DNA of 15,812 nucleotides from Armatimonadota bacterium (GTDB lineage: Bacteria > Armatimonadota > Zipacnadia > Zipacnadales > FEN-943). The notes beneath the pieces were generated by a model that worked only from the letters and a program-made list of their open reading frames with translations, ran no database searches and was not told where the DNA came from. Made by a program: the position numbers and the translations under genes. Location of the stretch: assembly GCA_026419655.1 (NCBI GenBank), contig JANZZA010000335.1:1-15812 (forward strand), read 5' to 3'. Of this stretch, positions 7,614 through 13,935 are shown piece by piece (positions within the stretch are counted from its first letter, which is position 1; each line of letters begins with the position of its first letter).

Positions 7614-7724
7614 ATGACGGCAGACGCGGCAACAGTAGCAGCATGGTGGAAGCAAGTCAAGAAGAGATTAGGGCGCGGGAGTATTCAGTTTACTCAGGAT
7701 TTTGTTTCAGGCAAGAAAGAGTGA
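7614..7724 (+). CDS. Intact member of an unrecognised small-ORF repeat family (36 residues)
   Basis: The frame runs from ATG to TGA and encodes MTADAATVAAWWKQVKKRLG followed by RGSIQFTQDFVSGKKE. A perfect Shine-Dalgarno sequence AGGAGGTG sits 10 bases upstream. The N-terminal half looks like a basic amphipathic helix with a Trp pair; there is no membrane segment or signal peptide. A diverged minus-strand copy at 8241-8140 differs mostly by synonymous or conservative changes, which supports past selection as protein. Copies or fragments of the C-terminal motif (G-S/T-I/V-Q/R-F-T/S-x-D/E) occur five more times within 850 bases. No family is recognised. Possibilities include a regulatory peptide, a small DNA- or RNA-binding protein, or the coding part of a small mobile repeat. 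The function is unknown. Confidence 0.5.
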   Translation: MTADAATVAAWWKQVKKRLGRGSIQFTQDFVSGKKE

Positions 7725-7744
7725 GGCGCGGAGAATCACCTTGG
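7677..7744 (+). repeat. 68-bp direct repeat, copy 2
   Basis: It is identical to 7513-7580. Here the left hairpin arm (7725-7740) is followed directly by TTGGTGGTCTCGC, a collapsed remnant of the right arm. The next unit therefore seems to have lost its loop, ribosome binding site and ORF. Confidence 0.9.
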
Positions 7745-7795
7745 TGGTCTCGCTAAAAACCTGGTGTTGCCTTATCCAGGGCCGCAAAAGTGTAT

Positions 7796-7839
7796 AAAGG
7801 CGTGTGTTGCGCCTTTTGCCTCGGAGCGCATCTCCGAGG
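7796..7839. terminator. Two adjacent hairpins, possible terminator
   Basis: AAAGGCG (7796-7802) pairs with CGCCTTT (7810-7816) and is followed by one more T. CCTCGGAG (7819-7826) pairs with CTCCGAGG (7832-7839) over a 5-base loop. The first is a modest intrinsic-terminator candidate for the rightward small ORF; the T-run is short. Confidence 0.35.
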
Positions 7840-7870
7840 AGCTGCACAAACTCTTCCAACAGTCTCCTCA

Positions 7871-7912
7871 GAAAACCGATTACTCCCTTCCCTGAAGGAG
7901 TATTCGGTTTTC
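7871..7912. repeat. Inverted repeat built from two opposed small-ORF motif copies
   Basis: GAAAACCGATTACTCC (7871-7886) and GGAGTATTCGGTTTTC (7897-7912) are complementary at 15 of 16 positions. TTC/GAA pairing in the loop extends the stem. Each arm is a diverged copy of the repeat core GGAGTATTCAGTTTACTC. The minus-strand arm encodes GSNRFSEE and the plus-strand arm SIRFSWD. Confidence 0.65.
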
Positions 7913-7937
7913 CTGGGATTTTGATTTCGGAAACTGA
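7899..7937 (+). pseudogene. C-terminal fragment of the small-ORF repeat (copy C)
   Basis: The plus-strand frame SIRFSWDFDFGN followed by TGA matches the small-ORF ending SIQFTQDF. An in-frame stop two codons upstream (TGA AGG AGT) removes any N-terminal half, so this is a remnant only. Confidence 0.5.
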
Positions 7938-8046
7938 CATGCCGGTGCTTGGCGCCCAACTGCGGCCGCAGCAACGGCTGAAAGCACTTGGAGCCTATCA
8001 GGGGATGCCCAAGCCCTGGGGTACATCATAGCTGGTTGCAACAGGA

Positions 8047-8096
8047 GAAAAAAAGCTTGGAGAGGGCCTGGGGAGCGCCCCTTTCTAAGGAGTTGC
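8047..8096 (+). repeat. Dispersed intergenic repeat, copy 3
   Basis: It starts GAAAAAAAGCTTGGAGA and continues GGGCCTGGGGAGCGCCCC, then CTAAGGAG. It aligns with copy 1 (GGGCCAGGGGAG, CCC, AAGAGG) after a four-base gap. It is more diverged than copies 1 and 2. It contains a short GGGG-AGCG-CCCC hairpin followed by TTT. Confidence 0.45.
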
Positions 8097-8139
8097 CACA
8101 GGTAACGGGCACTTAGATGAGACTTGGTCGTCCCACCGC

Positions 8140-8241
8140 TCAGTTGCAAGCAGTATCCTGAGAAAACCTAACAGTCCAGCGGCCTGATTTCTGCTTGATT
8201 TGCTTCCATCATGCCGCTAGTGTTGCTGCATCTGGCGTCAT
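8140..8241 (-). pseudogene. Stop-interrupted copy of the small-ORF repeat (copy M)
   Basis: On the minus strand ATG 8241 follows GGAGGAGGTG. The frame reads MTPDAATLAA, a TGA where the intact copy has Trp (TGG), then WKQIKQKSGRWTVRFSQD and TACN before a stop. Codon-by-codon comparison with 7614-7724 gives synonymous or conservative changes at most differing sites (V/L, V/I, K/Q, R/K, S/T, I/V, T/S). This looks like recent loss of a once-translated ORF, unless TGA is read through or recoded, for which I see no evidence. Confidence 0.6.
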
Positions 8242-8284
8242 GGCCGGGAGACACCTCCTCCAGGGTGATTCTGGGCGTCTTTTT

Positions 8285-8323
8285 CTTCCCGCCTGAAAAA
8301 GTCCTCAGTAAACTGGATAGTGT
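8285..8323 (-). pseudogene. C-terminal fragment of the small-ORF repeat (copy N)
   Basis: The minus strand encodes DTIQFTEDFFRREEK, matching SIQFTQDFVSGKKE. It is followed by the same linker (CAGAATCACCCTGG) found after the plus-strand copies. Its N-terminal half is missing; DNA belonging to the promoter of the gene at 8407 takes its place. The fragment frame runs on to the TGA that overlaps the ATG of copy M (ATGA). Confidence 0.5.
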
Positions 8324-8360
8324 CCCTGGTGGACCTGGGGCTGGCGCACGGGAGTATAGA

Positions 8361-8369
8361 TGCTATAAT
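8361..8369 (+). promoter_or_regulatory. Extended -10 promoter of the FHA-SEDS-PBP-kinase operon
   Basis: TGCTATAAT is a perfect extended -10 element (TG, one base, TATAAT). There is no good -35, which is common for this class. The start would be near 8376, about 30 bases before ATG 8407, which supports that start over the in-frame GTG at 8320. Confidence 0.55.
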
Positions 8370-8406
8370 GCGCATCGCTCTCCATGGCTGGGCCAGAGGA
8401 ATAGCG

Positions 8407-9195
8407 ATGCCACTCGGCTTGATCGCCCTAGTGCTCAGGTACCTTTTTCTGGTCGCGCTGCTGTGGTATGTGGTGTGGGTACTGCGGGCGATGATGCGGT
8501 CTTTGCCGACGCCGGTACGAGAAGAGCTGCGGGCACGGGCCTCAGGCCATGTAGCGCCCCGCAGGTCAGACGGCCCTGTTGCCGCCGAAGCGCCGCCTGC
8601 GGCGAGTAGAGAGATAAATCCACCCTCGGAGCAGGCCGTTCCGGAGCTGGCCCCGGCACAAACGCCGGGGGCTGCCCAAGAGGGGGCTTTGGGCCCGACA
8701 CTTGTCCCCGCCGTGTCCGAATCGCCCGGGGACCAATGGCCGGCTGAACCTAGGCACGAGGAAGCCCTGCTAGGTGAGGAAGAGCCGCGATTACCCCTGG
8801 AGGTAGCTCCGGTGCCGCGAACCGTCCCTCGAAGACCTCCCAGGAGGCCCGCTCCGCCTGCGCCGCATCGCCTCGCCGGCTTTGAGCTCGTCGTGGACGA
8901 CCCCGCACGCAGCAGTTTGCCTAGGGGCTTGGTCGTGCCTCTACGAGCGGGGCTACACATTGGGCGCGCAGCCGACAACGGTTTGGTGATAGACGATCCC
9001 GCGGTGTCACGTCAGCACGCCTACCTGGGCCCGCGAGGCGAGGCATGGGTTCTGGTGGACAAGGGCAGTGTGAACGGCACCTTCGTCAATGGCCAGCGTC
9101 TGAGGGGGCCGCGGGAGCTGACGGCCGGCGACGTCATCGAGATCGGTGGCGTGCGGCTGGTTCTCCGTCGCGCCGGGGGTGCCGGCCCTGGCTAA
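8407..9195 (+). CDS. Membrane-anchored FHA-domain protein
   Basis: The protein has 262 residues from ATG 8407, with AGAGGA upstream. Residues 3-27 form a membrane helix (LIALVLRYLFLVALLWYVVWVL). Residues 45-155 are a Pro/Ala/Glu-rich, probably disordered linker. Residues 158-256 are an FHA phosphothreonine-binding domain with the known motifs: IGR (185-187), SRQH (201-204), VNGTFVNG (222-229) and a final GGVRLVL strand. FHA domains bind phosphorylated Thr peptides, so the protein is likely a cytoplasm-facing partner or substrate reader of the PASTA kinase four genes on. The gene order resembles the actinobacterial fhaB-rodA-pbpA-pknB cluster, and a helix followed by linker and FHA domain is the FhaB layout. 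It overlaps the next gene by 17 bases. Confidence 0.88.
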   Translation: MPLGLIALVLRYLFLVALLWYVVWVLRAMMRSLPTPVREELRARASGHVAPRRSDGPVAAEAPPAASREINPPSEQAVPELAPAQTPGAAQEGALGPTLVPAVSESPGDQWPAEPRHEEALLGEEEPRLPLEVAPVPRTVPRRPPRRPAPPAPHRLAGFELVVDDPARSSLPRGLVVPLRAGLHIGRAADNGLVIDDPAVSRQHAYLGPRGEAWVLVDKGSVNGTFVNGQRLRGPRELTAGDVIEIGGVRLVLRRAGGAGPG

Positions 9196-10480
9196 CTCTC
9201 GTAGCGCCCGGGCGGAGATTACAGGCCTGGCTCTGGCTGGCATCATCTGCGGGCTGGCCATGGCTCACGTGTGCCTGGTGAAGGGTCTTTCCCTGGCCCA
9301 TGCGAGCCGTGCTTTCGCCCCTGCTGCTGCGCTGTTACTTGTCGCTTTACTTCTGGACCAGTTGTCCGATAGGCGCGACCGTACTCTCCTGATGCCCGTG
9401 GCTTTGCTTTGCGGGCTGAGCATCGTGCTGCTCTGGCGGCTTGATGGCTTCCTGGCGGCCAAGCAGGTAGTCTGGATCGGCGTCGGTTGTTTGATGCTCG
9501 TGGCCACTTACTTGCTCATTGACGACGTCGAGAATCTGCGTGCTTCTTCGCCTTTGGCCGGGATGGCCGCGGCGTTGCTCCTGGTCGTGACGATGGTCTG
9601 GGGCGAGGAACGTAACGGGGCCCGCCTCTGGCTTGGCGTCCCTGGCTTGGCAGTCTTCCAGCCAGGGGAGCTGGCGAAAATCCTTCTGGTTATGTTTCTG
9701 GCAGGGCTGCTGGCAGACTATCGAGAGCGGCCGGCGCGAGCGCGCGGCGCCTGCCCCTTATTGGTCGTCCTGGCGCTTGGGGTGAGCCTGACGCTGGCGG
9801 TGCTTGTAGCCCAGAGGGACCTTGGCGCCGCCGGGCTTTTGGCTGGCGTCGTGCTGGTCATGGTCTATTTTGTAACGGATTCACGATGGGCAGTGGCAGC
9901 AGCGGGAGCTGTTCTGGTGCTGGTAGTCGTGTTGGCCACGCAGCCGAACATGCTTGACAAACTGCCTGGGGGTAGCGTTTTGCAGCGGAGGCTCGTTGCC
10001 TGGGTGGATCCCTGGACTGATCCCCAGGATGCCGGCTGGCAAACGATTCAGGGGCTCATATGCCTGGCCCACGGCGGAGTTCTCGGGGCAGGGTCAGGGC
10101 TGGGCGCGGTGGCGGACCTGCCCGTGGCAGAAAGCGACATGATTTACGCTGTGGCGGCGGAGGACCTCGGCTTTGCTGGAGCGGCAGCGATATTGCTTCT
10201 CTACGCCCTGATAGCCTGGCGGGGATTTCAGCTAGCGCTTGCGGCGCGGGGCACTTATTCGCTTCTCCTCGCGGCGGGCCTTTCTACATTGCTGTCTTTG
10301 CAGACGTTGCTCATAGTGGCCGGCGTACTGCGTATCCTGCCTCTGACAGGCGTCACAATGCCGTTCTTGAGCTACGGCGGCTCGTCCATGGTGGGCAATT
10401 TCATTCTCGTGGGTCTGTTGTTGTGCGTGTCGCGGGAGGTGCGCTGGGAAAGCGCGCGGCGCGGGAGGTCGGTGGGTTAA
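9179..10480 (+). CDS. FtsW/RodA/SpoVE-family SEDS peptidoglycan glycosyltransferase
   Basis: The protein has 433 residues from GTG 9179, which overlaps the FHA gene. Upstream extensions would start inside the FHA domain and carry no membrane helix. About ten hydrophobic segments are visible. SEDS signatures are present: NGARLWLGVPGLAVFQPGEL (146-165), the extracellular loop WVDPWTDPQDAGWQTIQGL (275-293), PVAESDMIYAVAAEDLGFAG (315-334) and PLTGVTMPFLSYGGSSM (388-404). The DP..DP loop corresponds to the region holding the Asp essential for RodA polymerase activity, so the enzyme looks intact. It should polymerise lipid II into glycan strands, normally with a class-B PBP partner. The gene for that partner follows after one base. 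FtsW and RodA cannot be separated by sequence alone; cluster order favours a RodA-like role. Confidence 0.92.
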   Translation: MPALANSRSARAEITGLALAGIICGLAMAHVCLVKGLSLAHASRAFAPAAALLLVALLLDQLSDRRDRTLLMPVALLCGLSIVLLWRLDGFLAAKQVVWIGVGCLMLVATYLLIDDVENLRASSPLAGMAAALLLVVTMVWGEERNGARLWLGVPGLAVFQPGELAKILLVMFLAGLLADYRERPARARGACPLLVVLALGVSLTLAVLVAQRDLGAAGLLAGVVLVMVYFVTDSRWAVAAAGAVLVLVVVLATQPNMLDKLPGGSVLQRRLVAWVDPWTDPQDAGWQTIQGLICLAHGGVLGAGSGLGAVADLPVAESDMIYAVAAEDLGFAGAAAILLLYALIAWRGFQLALAARGTYSLLLAAGLSTLLSLQTLLIVAGVLRILPLTGVTMPFLSYGGSSMVGNFILVGLLLCVSREVRWESARRGRSVG

Positions 10481-10481
10481 A

Positions 10482-11882
10482 ATGCGGGCGCGAGTTGGGG
10501 CATGGACGACGGCTACCCTTTGCTTCGTGGGTCTAACACTTGTTGTGCAGGCCTACTGGCAAGTTATCGCGGCTCCCTGGGTCACCGCTCTGCCCTGGGA
10601 CACCCACGACCGCCTTCGTGCGAGACTGGCCCGGCCAGGACGGCTCCTTAGCCGTGATGGGGTAGAGATACTATCGCCAAGCCGCACGGACTCGGGCTGG
10701 TCTTACCGCTACGGGGCGCCGGAAGCCTTCGCGCATGTGAGTGGCTACGACGAGCGGACAGGCCTCCGCGGCACGCTTTCAGACTTACTGCTTGGTGGGG
10801 CAAGGTATTTTGACTGGCGTGTTTTTTTTACGGAGCCGGTGCCGCCGGGCTGCGACGTTGTGGTCACTCTAGACAGTCGTGCGCAGGCCGTCGCCGCCCA
10901 GGCTCTTAAAGGCTATCGGGGTTGTGTGATGGCCGTGCGTGTCGGGGACGGGGCTGTCCTGGCCGCTGCCAGCGCGCCTGGCTTCAATCCGCTTATGATG
11001 ACCACGGACGAGGAAGTTGAGGTAGTAGCCACCGACCCTTACCAGCCGTTGTTGTTTCGGCCGACACAGAAGCTCTATGCGCCGGGCTGGGCCATGGCAT
11101 GGGTGGCAGCCGTCGCGGCTATTGAGCATGGCCAGGACTTGGCGCAACGCCGGTGGGAGTGCGACGGGGCATGGCAGTGCGGCAGAATGACCATCCGCTG
11201 TCCTGTTGCCCATGGCCGCGTAGGGTTGGCAGAGGCCTTGCTACGTCGCTGCCGGGTGGCAATTACCCAGGCGAGCGACGAGTTAGGTGCGGTGGCTTTC
11301 CGGGATATGCTCAAGGCTTTGCACCTATTGGACCAGGGTGCCGGCATGGGGCTGCCGAGCGCCGCAGGCAAGATGCCGGACCTGTTCAACTGGCGTGGCC
11401 GCGAAAACCTTGCGGATGCTGTGTTGGGCCAGCGGTTTGTTCGCTTGACGCCCCTCGCGGTAGCGCGGTTATTCCTGACAATGGCACGGGGCGGGGAGGT
11501 GGTTCAGCCCTACTTGGTGGCGCAGGTTAGGTCGCCCTCCGGGCGCATGATTCGTGCCTTTCAGGCCAAGGCTCTGGGGAAAGCGGTGTCTTCGCAAACG
11601 GCTGCCCGGGTCATCGAGCTGGTCGCGGCCGGCGGTGAACAATATAGGTCTACGACTGTCGAACTTGGCCGGGCCGAAGATCTCGGTGGGGCTGGTGCAG
11701 TAGCCTGGTGGGTGGAGGATGAAGAAAAACCTGGCCTTGGTAACGCCTGGCTCGTCGGCATGGCGCCGGCTGCTCAGCCCCAAATCTTGGTCGCTCTTGT
11801 TCTCGAAGACGTTCCCGACGAAAAGATGGCTGTCGAGCTTGGCATGTCTTTGCTAAACTACCTTGGACGGATGGCTGTGTGA
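10482..11882 (+). CDS. Class-B penicillin-binding-protein homologue lacking all catalytic motifs
   Basis: The protein has 466 residues and begins one base after the SEDS stop. Residues 8-30 form a membrane anchor. The PbpA/FtsI-type N-terminal region shows RPGRLLSRDGVEIL and FAHVSGYDERTGLRGTLSDLLLGG, and the transpeptidase fold is recognisable from VVTLDSRAQAVAAQAL to NAWLVGMAP. The three active-site motifs are gone. The SxxK site reads APGWAMAW (Trp203 for Ser, Ala206 for Lys), the SxN site reads RRCRVA (Arg256 and Arg258), and the KTG site reads LGGAGAVAW (GAG for KTG). It cannot be a normal serine transpeptidase. It more likely serves as a non-catalytic activator or scaffold of the adjacent SEDS protein (inference). 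The frame is intact, so it is not an obvious pseudogene. Confidence 0.88.
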   Translation: MRARVGAWTTATLCFVGLTLVVQAYWQVIAAPWVTALPWDTHDRLRARLARPGRLLSRDGVEILSPSRTDSGWSYRYGAPEAFAHVSGYDERTGLRGTLSDLLLGGARYFDWRVFFTEPVPPGCDVVVTLDSRAQAVAAQALKGYRGCVMAVRVGDGAVLAAASAPGFNPLMMTTDEEVEVVATDPYQPLLFRPTQKLYAPGWAMAWVAAVAAIEHGQDLAQRRWECDGAWQCGRMTIRCPVAHGRVGLAEALLRRCRVAITQASDELGAVAFRDMLKALHLLDQGAGMGLPSAAGKMPDLFNWRGRENLADAVLGQRFVRLTPLAVARLFLTMARGGEVVQPYLVAQVRSPSGRMIRAFQAKALGKAVSSQTAARVIELVAAGGEQYRSTTVELGRAEDLGGAGAVAWWVEDEEKPGLGNAWLVGMAPAAQPQILVALVLEDVPDEKMAVELGMSLLNYLGRMAV

Positions 11883-11911
11883 GGCGCTGGGCTATCCTCG
11901 GGGCGCTCGCG

Positions 11912-11928
11912 GGGCCTCGTGGAGGCCC
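11912..11928 (+). other. Short GC-rich hairpin between the PBP and kinase genes
   Basis: GGGCCTC and GAGGCCC form a perfect 7-bp stem with a GTG loop in the 70-base gap. No T-run follows. It could influence expression of the kinase gene relative to the upstream genes, or be incidental. Confidence 0.35.
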
Positions 11929-11952
11929 GGTGGTGTAGGTGAGGGAGAATAA

Positions 11953-13824
11953 ATGGCCGTCGAGTTGCTGGCCGGGCGGTACAAGCTTGGGCCGAAGATA
12001 GGTAGTGGAGCGGTGTCCGTTGTGTACCGGGCCCAGGACGTGCACCTGGGCCGGGAAGTGGCCATCAAAGTATTGCGGGCCGAACTGGCTGCTCGTGACG
12101 ACTTGCGGGCGCGCTTCCGCCGAGAGGCCGAAGCCGCGGCAAAACTTACTCACCCGAACATCGTTGCTGTCCTGGACGTGGGAGAGGCTGCTGGTCGCCC
12201 GTATATCGTCATGGAGTATCTGCCTGAGCCAGACCTCAAGGAAATAATCGTCCGGTACGCGCCCCTGCCCGACGATAAGGTGGCTCAGGTTGGCATAGAT
12301 TGCTGCCGCGCTCTCGAATATGCCCATCGCCAGAACATTGTCCACCGCGACATTAAGCCGCAGAACGTCCTCTTTACCACCGACGGGGTAGCCAAGCTGG
12401 CCGACTTTGGTCTAGCAGCGGCCGTGGGGGAGCCTGGGGTGGTAGACGGCAGAGTAGCGGGTACGGCAGCGTATATGGCTCCGGAGCAGGCGCAAGGGCT
12501 TCCAGCAAGTCCGCAGTCTGACATTTATTCGCTGGGATGTGTTCTCTACGAGACCGTTACCGGACGGCCGCCCTTTGAGGGCGAAGACCCAACGGTGGTC
12601 ATGCGCCGCCACGTGCACGATCGCCCGCCTTCCCTGCGCTCCCTGAATCCTTCCGTCTCACCTTCGCTGGAGTTCATCATTACTAAAGCCATGGCCAAGG
12701 ACCCGGCGCGGCGTTACCGGTCTGCCCGTGAGATGTTGGCCGACCTGCAGAAGGTAGCCGCCGGCATAGAGCTGGACCGCACCGGGGTGTTGCCCGTGGA
12801 GCAGACAGTGCCGGTAGTAGAGCCGGTCGAGGCTGCACCATGGTATGTTGACAGCCGGCAGGATACGGAAACCATGCCGTCGGTGCGGGTGCGTGAGCAG
12901 GCTACCGCAAAGCGGCAGCCGGTGGGGGCAGCCCTGGGCGTGCTGGCGGCGTTGCTGGCTCTCGTGGCCCTGGTCTGGCTTGTCCGGCAAGCCTTCCTTC
13001 CTGGCACTGAGCCGAAACTTGTACAGGTTCCGTCCGTCAAAGGTCTTACGGAGCAAGAGGCACGCGATAAGCTAGCCGCCAGTAGCCTCGTGGTGGGCAG
13101 CGTCACCTATCAATACAGTGACCTTTATGCCCCTGGCGTGGTGATTGACCAGCGCCCGGCGATGGGAAGCACGGTCCAAGCCGGGACGAGCGTATCTTTG
13201 GTTGTAAACCGCGGCGAAACAGTTGCCGAAGTACCAGACTTGACCGGTCTAAAGCTCGAAATGGCCGTCCGGCGCTTGCAAGAAACCGGCCTTACCCTGG
13301 GCGAGGTTGAACAACTTTACGACTCTAATGTTCCAGAAGGTCGTGTCATGAAACAGTCTGTGCGGGCCGGCACGAGAATCGAGCGTGGGGGCGCTGTAGA
13401 CCTTGTCGTCAGCAAAGGGCCACAGCCGGCGCCTACGCCGGTCCCTCCCCCCAAGCCTGAGCCCACGCCAGAACCGGCCCTCGGGCCAGCGCCTGCACCC
13501 CGCCCTGCACCTGAGCCGTCGCCCATCCCGGACGAAGCTCCCGGTCCCATCTACCCCGACGTGAGCGTTCGCGATACAACGCCGGACCGGCCCAGCGATA
13601 AGGAACACCGCTATGAAGTGCGGGTGACCGTACTGGGACGCGAGCGCCAGCAGGAGGTTCAGGTTGTGGCTCGAGACGCTTCGGGGCGCCGTCAGGACGT
13701 GCTGAAAGAAAAACTTGACCCTCAGACAACCCGCACTGTAAAGGTTGACCTGGTGGGGCCAGGAACCATTGAGGTGTACCACAACGGACGACTTTTCTGG
13801 CAGCAGACGGTACCTGGTCAATAG
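11953..13824 (+). CDS. PASTA-domain serine/threonine protein kinase (PknB/PrkC/Stk1 type)
   Basis: The protein has 623 residues from ATG 11953, with GGGAG upstream. The kinase domain (about 10-275) keeps the Gly loop GSGAVSVVY (17-25), Lys39 in VAIK, HRDIKPQN (131-138, Asp133), DFG (151-153), the activation segment VAGTAAYMAPE with Thr171, and DIYSLG. A juxtamembrane linker is followed by a membrane helix at about 325-346. Two extracellular PASTA repeats follow (about 355-419 and 421-487: VPSVKGLTEQEARDKL, VPDLTGLKLEMAVRRL). Next come a Pro-rich stretch (491-533) and a beta-rich C-terminal domain (534-623) that I do not recognise. PASTA repeats bind muropeptides or lipid II and control growth and division. 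Neighbouring FHA, SEDS and PBP proteins are expected targets. No PP2C phosphatase gene is in the window. Confidence 0.95.
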   Translation: MAVELLAGRYKLGPKIGSGAVSVVYRAQDVHLGREVAIKVLRAELAARDDLRARFRREAEAAAKLTHPNIVAVLDVGEAAGRPYIVMEYLPEPDLKEIIVRYAPLPDDKVAQVGIDCCRALEYAHRQNIVHRDIKPQNVLFTTDGVAKLADFGLAAAVGEPGVVDGRVAGTAAYMAPEQAQGLPASPQSDIYSLGCVLYETVTGRPPFEGEDPTVVMRRHVHDRPPSLRSLNPSVSPSLEFIITKAMAKDPARRYRSAREMLADLQKVAAGIELDRTGVLPVEQTVPVVEPVEAAPWYVDSRQDTETMPSVRVREQATAKRQPVGAALGVLAALLALVALVWLVRQAFLPGTEPKLVQVPSVKGLTEQEARDKLAASSLVVGSVTYQYSDLYAPGVVIDQRPAMGSTVQAGTSVSLVVNRGETVAEVPDLTGLKLEMAVRRLQETGLTLGEVEQLYDSNVPEGRVMKQSVRAGTRIERGGAVDLVVSKGPQPAPTPVPPPKPEPTPEPALGPAPAPRPAPEPSPIPDEAPGPIYPDVSVRDTTPDRPSDKEHRYEVRVTVLGRERQQEVQVVARDASGRRQDVLKEKLDPQTTRTVKVDLVGPGTIEVYHNGRLFWQQTVPGQ

Positions 13825-13935
13825 GTTACTGTGATAGGGGCCTGGTGGGGATAGCGAGGACATTGTCTGAGCGGCGTAGTGTCAATTGCTGCGCCGTAAA
13901 GGTTTCTAGTACACCAGCATGGTGGTGGAGCTAAC

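Noticed and set aside
7614..7724. Trp-operon attenuator leader peptide, because of the consecutive Trp codons
   Set aside because: There is no terminator/antiterminator pair or biosynthetic gene downstream, and the second half of the peptide is conserved across copies, unlike a leader peptide.
8238..8978. A 246-residue minus-strand frame opposite the FHA gene
   Set aside because: It is mostly a shadow of the FHA gene with low-complexity Ser/Gly/Arg content. Only its last 40 residues are meaningful, as small-ORF repeat fragment N.
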